The notes under the pieces were generated by a model. The model searched no databases. It saw nothing but the letters and a program-made list of their open reading frames with translations, and was not told the origin of the DNA. A stretch of DNA of 11,272 nucleotides, taken from contig DCVU01000080.1 in the NCBI GenBank assembly GCA_002327415.1, forward strand, positions 1 through 11,272, in the 5' to 3' direction. The position numbers and the translations under genes are program-made. Position 1 is the stretch's first letter, and every line of letters starts with the position of its first letter. Below, piece after piece: positions 1-6,782 of this stretch. This stretch comes from Smithella sp. UBA2180 (GTDB lineage: Bacteria; Desulfobacterota; Syntrophia; Syntrophales; Smithellaceae).

Positions 1-254
1 TTTTCTTTTTCCAGCTCTTTATTCAGCACATATTTAATAAATGCCTGATATGGCATATCAATATTTGTTGCATAAGCTTTTATTTTATTAAATAGATTTA
101 CTGGCAAGCGGATGCTTACTACTTTTGTCGGCAGCTCTGCCGGCAGTTTGAATCCTAAATCTTTCAACGATTTTGGTTTTGTTTTATCAATAAAGTAAGT
201 AGTGTCATTTTCATCGTACGACTTAATTTCTTTATTTCCGGCTTTCATATACAT
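1..254 (-). CDS. CopG/BrnA-type antitoxin, partial (C-terminus beyond left edge)
   Basis: This is the antitoxin half of a BrnT-type type II toxin-antitoxin pair. It is read from ATG at 254 on the minus strand and stays open to the edge, giving about 84 codons. The visible protein starts MYMKAGNKEIKSYDE. It carries a linker rich in Lys, Pro and Leu (KPKSLKDLGFKLPAELP), then a ribbon-helix-helix-like stretch with the strand VVSIRLPVNL and the helices KIKAYATNIDMPYQAFIKYVL. The pattern 'SIRLP...PYQ..IK..L' is typical of CopG-family antitoxins that partner BrnT. The gene overlaps the end of the toxin gene by 23 bp. An AAGGAG sequence inside the toxin gene lies 4 nt before ATG 254 and 10 nt before a second in-frame ATG at 248, so either start is possible. 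The protein is expected to bind the toxin and, as a DNA-binding dimer, to repress the shared promoter. The family is clear, but the exact Pfam (BrnA or CopG_antitoxin) cannot be decided by eye. Confidence 0.82.
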   Translation of the reverse strand, partial: MYMKAGNKEIKSYDENDTTYFIDKTKPKSLKDLGFKLPAELPTKVVSIRLPVNLFNKIKAYATNIDMPYQAFIKYVLNKELEKE

Positions 255-516
255 TACGCTCCTTCTTGGATGCTTTGCGCGCTGAGATAATTCTTATTTT
301 TTTATTTCGTATTGTGAAGGCAATCATTAAAGTATTATTGTAAGCGCTTCTCGCGTAACAAATATACCTTGCTTCCTGCGACGAGTGCTCCATATCATCA
401 AATATTAATATTTTTTTATCGTAAAAAGCAGATTGCGCCTCCAGCACGGATATCCCGTGTTTCTCTTCATTTTTTTGAATATTCCATTGATCCCAATCGA
501 ATGTTATTTCTTCCAT
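232..516 (-). CDS. brnT: BrnT family toxin (type II toxin-antitoxin)
   Basis: The 94-residue protein has the BrnT signature. The N-terminus is ITFDWDQWNIQKNEEKHGIS (residues 4-23), in which FDWD, the spaced N and K residues and KHGIS match the family. EAQSAF follows at 26-31, and the C-terminal core is IRIISARKASKKERNVYE. Family length is usually 80-100 residues, so it appears complete. BrnT proteins are ribonucleases of the RelE-like fold that inhibit translation and are neutralised by BrnA or CopG partners; this is family knowledge. As is usual for BrnTA, the toxin gene precedes the antitoxin gene and overlaps it. No Shine-Dalgarno sequence of normal strength lies before ATG 516. The next in-frame Met is at residue 42, inside the conserved fold, so the start is well fixed. 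A strong promoter lies directly upstream. Confidence 0.9.
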   Translation of the reverse strand: MEEITFDWDQWNIQKNEEKHGISVLEAQSAFYDKKILIFDDMEHSSQEARYICYARSAYNNTLMIAFTIRNKKIRIISARKASKKERNVYESRK

Positions 517-524
517 TTATGCTC

Positions 525-553
525 AGTATATACACCTTATTTAGTAGTGTCAA
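525..553 (-). promoter_or_regulatory. Near-consensus sigma70 promoter of the toxin-antitoxin operon
   Basis: On the minus strand TTGACA (553-548) is followed by exactly 17 bp and then TATACT (530-525), so the -35 is perfect and the -10 matches 5 of 6. A start site 6-8 nt after the -10 would fall at about 517-519, only 0-3 nt before the toxin ATG at 516. The -10 lies in the 8-bp palindrome GTATATAC (526-533). That is a plausible site for autorepression by the ribbon-helix-helix antitoxin, although this is an inference. Confidence 0.8.
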
Positions 554-681
554 GCAATACATTTGCCACTATCGGGAAGAAATAGGATCTTGACTTTTTC
601 CCCTTTTCTATTGGCTATTTTCTTCTTTTTGCAAATGATTGCTGTTTCTCAAATTCGTTCCATTTTTTTACATTTGTTTCC

Positions 682-720
682 TGGATTCCCTTGTCTCATT
701 TCATTCGCAAGGGAATGACA
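682..720. repeat. Palindromic intergenic repeat (ATTCCC/GGGAAT type), copy 1
   Basis: ATTCCCTTG (685-693) and CAAGGGAAT (708-716) form a perfect 9-bp inverted repeat around a 14-nt spacer. It is flanked by TGG and GACA, giving the common bacterial pattern TGGATTCCC...GGGAATGACA. It lies just downstream of the DUF4337 gene, where it could form a hairpin at the transcript's 3' end, but no U-run follows, so it is not a typical intrinsic terminator. The rest of 554-740 is AT-rich and holds no convincing gene. Confidence 0.65.
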
Positions 721-740
721 AGTGGTTGCCGAATTTTTAC

Positions 741-1277
741 CTAAAAGAACAGAAGAAAGCCATTGACAAAATAAACCAGCCCTACTACTCCTGCGCCCAT
801 CCCGATTACCCAGACAACTTTCTTTTTCATTAAAGCGGCAATTGATGAAAGCAGGATAGCTATCTGCAAAAAGATAACCGCAATACCGAATATGCCCGAG
901 TGCCTTTGGGCATCATCTCTGAGCGTTTCCAGTCTTTTTGCTTCTTTTGATGTTTCTGCTTTTTCTCCCTCATATTTTTTAATCTTTTGTGCATACAGAT
1001 CAATTTTCTTTTCGTATTCTTCTTTAAAAGACTTGGCACCTTTTATTTGATCCTTCTTAAGTTCCAGCTCCAAAGCTTCTTTTTGGATTTCATATAAATA
1101 GCTTTTTATACTCTTTGCCTGATAATAAGCCCATTGGTTCGCTGCCAGCGTCTGAGAAAGCACGGAGCGCGTGGAATAGCCGGCCCCTTTAAAAGTTGAA
1201 AGTGTTGCGCAAACAGCAAGAATAACGGTTGTTAAAGCAAGATAATTCAGCCATTTTCCATTTGGTTCTTCTGCCAT
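741..1277 (-). CDS. DUF4337 family membrane protein
   Basis: The 178-residue protein has unknown function. Its N-terminus (WLNYLALTTVILAVCATLSTFKG, from residue 9) followed by WAYYQAKSIKSYLYE (49-63) is the pattern I associate with DUF4337 proteins. The layout is a membrane helix at about 10-28, a long charged helix or coiled coil at about 56-125 with many Lys and Glu, and two C-terminal helices at about 128-149 and 153-176. The coiled coil therefore lies between two membrane anchors. AAGGAG occurs 12-13 nt before ATG 1277, somewhat far but the only candidate. The gene follows the sigma54 regulator on the same strand after about 150 bp of repeats, so it is probably a separate unit, although readthrough is possible. 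The family call is fairly firm; no role is proposed. Confidence 0.82.
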   Translation of the reverse strand: MAEEPNGKWLNYLALTTVILAVCATLSTFKGAGYSTRSVLSQTLAANQWAYYQAKSIKSYLYEIQKEALELELKKDQIKGAKSFKEEYEKKIDLYAQKIKKYEGEKAETSKEAKRLETLRDDAQRHSGIFGIAVIFLQIAILLSSIAALMKKKVVWVIGMGAGVVGLVYFVNGFLLFF

Positions 1278-1317
1278 AAAAAAATTTCTCTCCTTTTATA
1301 TTTGTTTCATTTATTTT

Positions 1318-1415
1318 CCGGATTCCGTCCTGCGACGGGATGACAGAGAGCACCTAACTTCGAGGGAGTGATAGAGAGGGCCTGCCCAGGCATAAGACGG
1401 GCTTGAGGGAGTGAT
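1318..1415. repeat. Palindromic repeat copy 2 plus short direct repeats
   Basis: ATTCCGTC (1322-1329) and GACGGGAT (1334-1341) form a hairpin with a 4-nt loop and one T-G mismatch. It is followed by GACAGAG, so it is a shorter relative of the ATTCCC/GGGAAT repeat at 682-720. Next come two direct copies of GAGGGAGTGAT at 1362-1372 and 1405-1415. Between them lies GCCTGCCCAGGC, a 5-bp palindrome with a 2-nt centre. This fills the gap between the sigma54 regulator and the DUF4337 gene; no gene is visible in it. Confidence 0.55.
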
Positions 1416-1429
1416 CTTAAAACTTAATT

Positions 1430-2812
1430 CTATTCCCTTTCAAACGTAATTCCATATTTTTCCAGCTTTCTCTCCAGGGTAGGACGGGAAACTCCTAATA
1501 TGTCGCAGATCTCCCCTTTGTTTTTATCCGTCTCTTTAATAACTTTTCTGATGTAGCACTCTTCCACTTCATCGAGGGTTAAAAATTTCCCCGGCTCTGA
1601 TGACTCAAATAAATCAGTGGTTGCGTCAACGGTTTGTTGGAGTTGATCTTCTTTGCCCAATTCCGGAAAGTCATTAACTCCCAGCATCTGTCCCTGAGCT
1701 ACAACGCAGGCGCGCACGAGCAGATTCTCCAATTCACGGATATTGCCCGGCCAGTTGTATTTCATGAAAATCTCCATCATTTCACTGGAAACTCCGATAA
1801 TTTTCTTGTGCAGGTCCAGATTAATTTTGGTCAGCAGATAATCAATCAATTGCGGAATATCCTGGCGGCGCGAGCGCAGCGGCGGTAAGTTAATGGATAC
1901 GATATTCAGACGATAATATAAATCATCGCGAAACTTTCCTTCTTTCACTAAAGTCTTCATATCTTTATTAGTCGCGGCCATAATCCTGGCGTTAACCTTA
2001 ACCTTATCTTTACCCCCTACCCTGTCGAATTCCATTTCCTGAAGAACACGCAGGAGCTTTGCCTGCAAATTGATGGACATTTCGCTTATTTCATCTAAGA
2101 AAACTGTGCCGAAACGCGCCAGCTCAAACTTGCCCAGCTTTCGGGCGATAGCGCCGGTAAAAGATCCCTTTTCATGGCCGAACAATTCCGATTCCAGCAG
2201 AGTTTCGACAATGGCGGAACAATTGACCGCGATAAACGGTTCGTCGGGCGACGTATTATGATGAATGACTTTGGCAATCAACTCTTTGCCCGTGCCACTC
2301 TCGCCTTGAATCAGCACGGTTGTGCGGCTCTGGGAAACAGTGCCGATAGTTTTAAATATATCCCGCATCTCGTTACCGGTGCCGATGATATCTCCCACCC
2401 GGAAACTTCTGGATGGCTCCATTAAAAGTCCATCAATCTTTTTTTCCATCTCTAGAGATTTCAAGGCTTTCTTAATAGCCAGATCCAGTTCATCAACATT
2501 GACCGGTTTATGAATATAATCAAATGCGCCGCTCTTCATCGCGTTAATGGTTGTTTCCATATCGTGAAAAGCAGTAATCATGATGACCTTGACGTTTTCA
2601 TTTTCTTCTTTGAGATCTTCCAAAACCGTGAATCCGTCAATGTCCGGCAGACGGATATCCAGAATGACGACATCAGATGGTTCCTGAACATATTGATTCA
2701 AACCGTCTGTACCTGTCAGAGCGGTACGGACTTTGTAACCTTCTTCAGTCAGATACAGATACAGCGTCTCCGCAATCGAAGCATCATCATCAATAACAAG
2801 AATACTCGGCAT
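1430..2812 (-). CDS. Sigma54-dependent response regulator (NtrC/AtoC type)
   Basis: This is the 460-residue DNA-binding output partner of the adjacent kinase. The receiver domain spans 1-120, with acidic pocket D8/D9, phospho-acceptor D52 (VVILDIRLPD), T80 and K102. The AAA+ sigma54-interaction domain covers about 138-370. It has Walker A GESGTGKE at 170-177, the sigma54-contact loop as GSFTGA at 216-221 (the usual form is GAFTGA) and Walker B FLDE with D240/E241. A Fis-type helix-turn-helix lies at about 420-455 (KGEICDILGVSRPTLERKLEKYGI). Phosphorylation is expected to drive oligomerisation and ATP-dependent opening of sigma54 promoters. The start at 2812 lies 11 bp after the kinase stop, and an AAGG ribosome site overlaps that stop, implying translational coupling. 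The Ala-to-Ser change in the loop occurs in natural family members and does not by itself imply loss of function. The regulon is not known from the sequence. Confidence 0.96.
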   Translation of the reverse strand: MPSILVIDDDASIAETLYLYLTEEGYKVRTALTGTDGLNQYVQEPSDVVILDIRLPDIDGFTVLEDLKEENENVKVIMITAFHDMETTINAMKSGAFDYIHKPVNVDELDLAIKKALKSLEMEKKIDGLLMEPSRSFRVGDIIGTGNEMRDIFKTIGTVSQSRTTVLIQGESGTGKELIAKVIHHNTSPDEPFIAVNCSAIVETLLESELFGHEKGSFTGAIARKLGKFELARFGTVFLDEISEMSINLQAKLLRVLQEMEFDRVGGKDKVKVNARIMAATNKDMKTLVKEGKFRDDLYYRLNIVSINLPPLRSRRQDIPQLIDYLLTKINLDLHKKIIGVSSEMMEIFMKYNWPGNIRELENLLVRACVVAQGQMLGVNDFPELGKEDQLQQTVDATTDLFESSEPGKFLTLDEVEECYIRKVIKETDKNKGEICDILGVSRPTLERKLEKYGITFERE

Positions 2813-2823
2813 AATATATTACC

Positions 2824-5439
2824 TTATTCGTTATTTGTAACGGGTGAACGCGCGCTTTCGGCCTCCAAAGGCAACATGATAAGCACCTTCGTCCCCTCAT
2901 TCTTTTTGCTCGAAATATCAATCGTTCCCTGATGAATATCAATTATTTTCTTTACCAGAGAAAGCCCTAAACCGGTACCATATTTTTTTCGTGTAAAGAA
3001 AGGATTAAATATATGCGGCATGTCTTCCTCGTCAATGCCGATTCCATTATCCTTGATCTCTACAACTACTGACTGATGATTTTCATACGCATAGCGCAGC
3101 GAAATTTTGATTTTGCTATACTCCTGCGAGGCTTCCACAGCATTGCGGATGACATTTAAGAATGCGTCGGCCATCATTGCCGCATCAACTGTCACTGGAG
3201 AAATATCGTTGAATTCTCTTTGTATTTCAATCTTCTTATCGGTGATTCCTTTTTCTGATAAAGCTAGTGCCTGTTCCAGAACCTTGGACAAATCCACTTG
3301 TGTTTTTTTCGGTTCTACCGGTTTGGCAAAGGCCAATATGTTATTAACCAGCATCTCCAAATGGTCCACTTCTTTTTCCGCAATCTTAAACCGCTTCAAA
3401 TCATTTCCTTCAGGATTTAGGCGTTTTGCCAATATTTGCAGACTCATTTTAATCGAAGAAAGAGGATTGCGTATTTCATGGGCTATGCCTGCCGATAACT
3501 GCCCCAGAGCCGACAATTTTTGACTTTCGAAAAGCTTTTTTTCCAGATTCTTAAATTCGGTAATATCACGTTGAACCAGTATGAAATGATTGGTTCCCTT
3601 AACAGGAGAGGTGGTAATCAAAAGATTATGTTTGCGGCCGTCCTTGCTTTTCGCTTCAATTTCATAAGAGTCATAAATACCTTTTTTTGCGTCTTGCCAT
3701 TTGGATAAAACGAATCCCTCGTATCCCGGAGTAACAAAATCCAAAAAGTATTTCCCTTTGAACTCACGGGCATGAATTCCCTCTCCCTTTTTTAAACCCC
3801 GGCTCATATAATTGATGATGCCGTTTTCATCTATTTCATAAATTTTATCCGGCAAACTATTGATTATAGACTGTAAATAATTATTAAGCTCTTCAATCTT
3901 CCGTCGCAGTTCAATGTTTTCGATTAATTCATTTTGCATTGTCTCGGCATACTCGTTCAAACTTCTAGTCATTTCTTTTTCGCGCGAAATATCCTGCAGT
4001 GTTTCAATGGCCGCTATGATTTCTCCTTTTTCATCATAAATAGGAGCTGCTAAAAAATATAAAAACCGGCCTCGGCCGCCAAGATTTTCAAAATAATCGG
4101 TTGCTTCATAGGCGCCTATTACGTTGTCAGCTTTTTTTATTTCTTTGGTACCATAATATTTACTCAAATTTTCTATTTCGTTGTCGATGATTAAATCCGC
4201 AATAACAGGCCTCGGTGTTGAATAAAATGGTTTGTAGTGATTATCGGTGCCAAGCATATATTCAGCTGAATAACCTGTGAGTTCCGTGCAGGCTCGATTC
4301 CATAATATGACCTCATGTTCATTGTTAATGACAAAACTGGGAATGGGTGAGCCTTCAATGATGCCTTCCATGATTTTCTTTTCCCTCAGTAGTTTCTCCT
4401 GCCAATCTTCCCTCTCTTTTAATCTTTTTTCCCCTTCTTTAATGCGCAGTCTTTTGCCCTCCTTATAGGCAAAAGAGATACTGGCAACTATAACTACCAG
4501 AAGAAGTAATAATGAACTGAAAAGCGTATAAACAAAAGTTTTACGAACAGGTGAAATTACCTGACTGTATGGAGTAGAGACGAAGAGAATCCATTTTTTA
4601 TCCCCGGCCTGCAACGGATAAAAAGCAACCACACTTCGCTGCTGCTTTTTATCATTCTGGCGAACTACCGCTTCAAAGTAACCACCTTCGTCTGCTGAAA
4701 AATCAATTTGTGCCCCTTCACCGTTCTTAAATAGATCTTTTAAGTCTTTTCCTATAAATGCTGTATTATTGTGAATAATTATCTGTTGTTTTTCATCTAT
4801 TAACCAGACCTCTCCCATTTCATTATATCTTGCTTGCTTTTCATATTTGTCCACAACTGCCGCTAGATAAAAAGAAGCTATCCACGCTCCGGCAAAGTTA
4901 TCGTTTCGGCTCTGGAGAGGACAACCGACCACCAGATACCGGTCTGTTTTTTGTTTTAAATCGGCTACGCGCGACAGTCCCGGCATAGCCAGACCTAAAT
5001 ATTGTTTTTGTTCTTTTTTAATAATCTTAAAATGATCTAGCAAATTTATTTTGGGTGAGATATTCTGAGGGTAAATGCGTTTTATCTTGCCTGTGGCATC
5101 AAATAGGACAATTACATTAAGAGCGCTTTTCCAACCGGAAGTCAATATTTTATAATAACTGTCCATTTCTTCGGAAGGTATTTCTAGTTGAGGATCAAGG
5201 TGAGAAAATAAAGCAATATTTTTCCCAACCTGCAAGAAAACATCGGTCAATCTTGTTGCAGTATTTTTTACATGGGCAAATTGCTGTCGGCTGAATAACT
5301 CCGCCATTTCTTTTTCCCGGGCATGATTAACCGTCAAGACAAGCAACAGAATCAAGATAATTACAGCCGCGCTGGAAAACCAAATGCGTACGTCTATAGC
5401 CCTGCGGAAAAGGTTATTAATTTTACTGAATAAAGTCAC
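2824..5439 (-). CDS. dCache-PAS-PAS sensor histidine kinase
   Basis: The 871-residue inner-membrane kinase has a membrane helix at about 20-38 and an extracytoplasmic double-Cache region at about 45-295 (e.g. GEVWLIDEKQQIIIHN). A second membrane helix lies at about 302-324, followed by a charged helical linker. PAS 1 covers about 358-485 (ending in the PAC-like AIETLQDISREKEM) and PAS 2 about 525-632 (ending FILVQRDITEFK). The HisKA domain carries phospho-acceptor H654 in AGIAHEIRNPLSSI. The ATPase domain has N766 in the N box, DNGIGI at 797-802, and GTGLGL at 821-826, so all catalytic boxes are intact. The start is GTG at 5439, which directly abuts the stop of the small upstream gene. No ATG occurs in frame until residue 45, past the first membrane helix, so GTG is preferred. 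It should phosphorylate the sigma54 regulator encoded next. The ligand cannot be told from the sequence; dCache domains commonly bind small organic acids or amines. Confidence 0.95.
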   Translation of the reverse strand: MTLFSKINNLFRRAIDVRIWFSSAAVIILILLLVLTVNHAREKEMAELFSRQQFAHVKNTATRLTDVFLQVGKNIALFSHLDPQLEIPSEEMDSYYKILTSGWKSALNVIVLFDATGKIKRIYPQNISPKINLLDHFKIIKKEQKQYLGLAMPGLSRVADLKQKTDRYLVVGCPLQSRNDNFAGAWIASFYLAAVVDKYEKQARYNEMGEVWLIDEKQQIIIHNNTAFIGKDLKDLFKNGEGAQIDFSADEGGYFEAVVRQNDKKQQRSVVAFYPLQAGDKKWILFVSTPYSQVISPVRKTFVYTLFSSLLLLLVVIVASISFAYKEGKRLRIKEGEKRLKEREDWQEKLLREKKIMEGIIEGSPIPSFVINNEHEVILWNRACTELTGYSAEYMLGTDNHYKPFYSTPRPVIADLIIDNEIENLSKYYGTKEIKKADNVIGAYEATDYFENLGGRGRFLYFLAAPIYDEKGEIIAAIETLQDISREKEMTRSLNEYAETMQNELIENIELRRKIEELNNYLQSIINSLPDKIYEIDENGIINYMSRGLKKGEGIHAREFKGKYFLDFVTPGYEGFVLSKWQDAKKGIYDSYEIEAKSKDGRKHNLLITTSPVKGTNHFILVQRDITEFKNLEKKLFESQKLSALGQLSAGIAHEIRNPLSSIKMSLQILAKRLNPEGNDLKRFKIAEKEVDHLEMLVNNILAFAKPVEPKKTQVDLSKVLEQALALSEKGITDKKIEIQREFNDISPVTVDAAMMADAFLNVIRNAVEASQEYSKIKISLRYAYENHQSVVVEIKDNGIGIDEEDMPHIFNPFFTRKKYGTGLGLSLVKKIIDIHQGTIDISSKKNEGTKVLIMLPLEAESARSPVTNNE

Positions 5440-5619
5440 CTAATCTTCGTTGTCCTTTTTATTTTCTTTATGGGAGAGCTTAATCCCTACTAAGACATAA
5501 ACCAAAATTGCCGCTGTCAGTGAAATAAGAAGTTTTGCCAAATCGCTTTCAATTTTTAAAATATGAGAACAAACAAGCCATACAATGGGATAAGTAACTG
5601 CTGTCAAAAGCTCCTGCAT
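5440..5619 (-). CDS. Small two-helix membrane protein, first gene of the kinase operon
   Basis: This 59-residue protein of unknown function begins MQELLTAVTYPIVWLVCSHIL. It has two likely membrane helices, at about 4-20 and 27-45, followed by a highly charged tail (HKENKKDNED). The ribosome site decides the start. AAAGGA (5630-5625) is 5 nt before ATG 5619 but runs straight into an earlier in-frame ATG at 5625, so 5619 is preferred. The stop TAG (5442-5440) abuts the GTG start of the histidine kinase, which implies tight translational coupling. The position suggests a membrane accessory or regulator of the kinase, but no family is recognised. Confidence 0.7.
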   Translation of the reverse strand: MQELLTAVTYPIVWLVCSHILKIESDLAKLLISLTAAILVYVLVGIKLSHKENKKDNED

Positions 5620-5677
5620 GATCATCCTTTAATTAAAATTTCCAGTGGTGTTTTATTTCTACGAAAAAAGTTCTATG

Positions 5678-5706
5678 ATACTAACGGTCTTAGTGAAAAA
5701 TTTCAA
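5678..5706 (-). promoter_or_regulatory. Sigma70 promoter of the small membrane protein-kinase-regulator operon
   Basis: Minus-strand TTGAAA (5706-5701), a 17-bp spacer and TAGTAT (5683-5678) form a plausible sigma70 promoter, with a 5/6 match at -35 and 4/6 at -10. Transcription would start near 5671, about 50 nt before the ATG at 5619. No sigma54-type element is seen upstream of this operon, so the two-component system is probably made constitutively or under housekeeping control. Confidence 0.55.
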
Positions 5707-5719
5707 TAAAAATATAATG

Positions 5720-5975
5720 AGACTCGCTGATAGTGAGCCAAGCTGAAAACGAATCCCGACAAGTCGGGATGAAGTTTGAAGCGTAAGGCGAACTATACCA
5801 GGTGCGTAGCACCGTGGTAAAACGAGTCCCACTTTGTCGGGACGACGTTTGTCCCTGCCACCTGAAGGTGGCGGGATAATTCGCTCTAAGATTTTCCGAG
5901 CACTACGTTTCGGAAAATCAGGGCTCATTAAAGCATTAGTCGAATTATCCCCGAAGCGAAGCGAAGTGGGATTTG
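5720..5975. repeat. Cluster of intergenic hairpin repeats
   Basis: Four strong inverted repeats lie within 167 bp and a weaker fifth follows. They are ATCCCGAC/GTCGGGAT (5753-5770, 8-bp arms), GGTGC-GTA-GCACC with outer ACCA/TGGT (5797-5818), and GCCACC-TGAA-GGTGGC with outer CCC/GGG (5853-5875). The fourth is GATTTTCCGA/TCGGAAAATC (5890-5919, 10-bp arms around GCACTACGTT). The fifth is ATCCC/GGGAT around a GCGAA repeat (5947-5972). The open frames here have no recognisable protein features. The cluster shares motifs with the one at 8149-8280, so both are taken as dispersed intergenic repeats of the BIME or REP kind. Confidence 0.7.
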
Positions 5976-6233
5976 CACCCCCAAATTATGCTGAGGTTCA
6001 TACACGTGATTTTAATGTTTTATATCAACTCATTTAACAAAACATTAAATCCGATTTTAAATAGTTATGGCCACCCGTTTATGAAAAATAACTTGCAAAT
6101 ATTTTTTATATGAAATTTTTTATTTCCATTGCATTGTGAAATGAAACAATCTCAATAAATTAGGCTGACATTTTCTTTATAGCCAAGCGCTTAAAAAGAG
6201 ATATTCATAAATATTATTTTTATACTAACACCA
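5976..6233. other. AT-rich intergenic region without a visible gene
   Basis: No coding frame or RNA gene is supported here. The stretch is strongly AT-rich. It contains the dyad ATTGT-N8-ACAAT (6133-6150) and the 8-bp palindrome AAGCGCTT (6185-6192). The first lies about 85-100 bp upstream of the sigma54-like element at 6234-6249, where an activator of the NtrC class would normally bind. Neither dyad can be assigned to a protein from the sequence alone. I see no well-spaced sigma70 promoter here. Confidence 0.4.
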
Positions 6234-6249
6234 TGGCATAAGTCATGCA
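6234..6249 (+). promoter_or_regulatory. Candidate sigma54 (-24/-12) promoter of the c-subunit/dCache operon
   Basis: TGGCATAAGTCATGCA matches the consensus TGGCAC-N5-TTGCA at 9 of 11 defined positions. The invariant GG and GC pairs are present at the required spacing. Transcription would start near 6260, leaving about 100 nt of leader before the c-subunit ATG. The element overlaps a 9-bp direct repeat, GCATAAGTC, at 6236-6244 and 6247-6255 (11 bp apart), which offers an alternative reading as a tandem operator. The divergently encoded sigma54 activator makes the promoter reading attractive, but regulation is inferred. Confidence 0.5.
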
Positions 6250-6359
6250 TAAGTCTGAACCAACTAAAGTTTAAATTATTTCCCTTTCCAATGACTACCT
6301 CTTTATGTTATGGAAACAGAAAATAATAATAAACAATTTATTATGAAAGGAGACAAACA

Positions 6360-6734
6360 ATGTCACACAAATTTGGTAAAAGAATTCTAACCGCATTTAC
6401 ATCCATAGTAGTTCTGCTCTTAGCAAGTCCGCTGGTTTTTGCCGCGGAGGTTATTCCAACAGTTGATTCCAACTCTAAAGCTATGTTTACCATCTTCGCA
6501 ATGTTAGCCGCAGCTTTTTCTATCGGAGTGGGAGCCGTTGGCGCAGCTCTTGCTATTGGATCGGTCGGTAATTCTGCATGTAATGCCGTAGGAAGAAACC
6601 CCGGCGTTCAGGGAAAAATCTTGATGACCATGCTGGTCGGTATGGCTATGGCTGAATCTATCGCTATTTATTGCTTGGTTATTTCTCTTGTACTTCTGTA
6701 TGCTAACCCTTACATGCGTTATTTTTTGGGTTAA
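6360..6734 (+). CDS. atpE: F0 ATP synthase c subunit with signal-peptide-like leader
   Basis: This 124-residue proteolipid would form the rotating ion-carrying ring of the F0 motor. Residues 1-28 look like a cleavable leader: basic MSHKFGKR, a hydrophobic core, then VFA before AE. The mature part has helix 1 with the Gly-rich AFSIGVGAVGAALAIGSVG (from 52), the polar loop R79-N80-P81, and helix 2 with the ion-binding carboxylate E99 in MAMAESIAIY. Ser100 and Tyr104 resemble the sodium-type site. However, the helix 1 position equivalent to the sodium-ligating Gln32 of Ilyobacter appears to be Ile66, so proton coupling is more likely. Two cysteines, C74 and C105, sit in or near the helices. AAAGGAG lies 7 nt before the ATG. 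No other F0F1 structural genes adjoin it; a dCache gene follows after 48 bp. Signal-bearing c subunits are known in some deltaproteobacteria. Confidence 0.93.
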   Translation: MSHKFGKRILTAFTSIVVLLLASPLVFAAEVIPTVDSNSKAMFTIFAMLAAAFSIGVGAVGAALAIGSVGNSACNAVGRNPGVQGKILMTMLVGMAMAESIAIYCLVISLVLLYANPYMRYFLG

Positions 6735-6782
6735 TAAAAAACCGATTTAACACAAAATAACAAAGGTTAGGGGGAAATAGTA

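Noticed and set aside
639..833. 64-codon plus-strand frame
   Set aside because: It runs through the inverted repeat and into the antisense of the DUF4337 gene, with no protein-like features.
2510..3523. Plus-strand frames of about 140 codons (2510-2932, 3107-3523)
   Set aside because: They are antisense to the strongly supported regulator and kinase and carry no recognisable motif.
5659..5928. 89-codon minus-strand frame, and a 67-codon plus-strand frame at 5834-6037
   Set aside because: Both consist largely of the palindromic repeats, show no domain or membrane pattern and have no ribosome site; they are accidental frames in repeat DNA.
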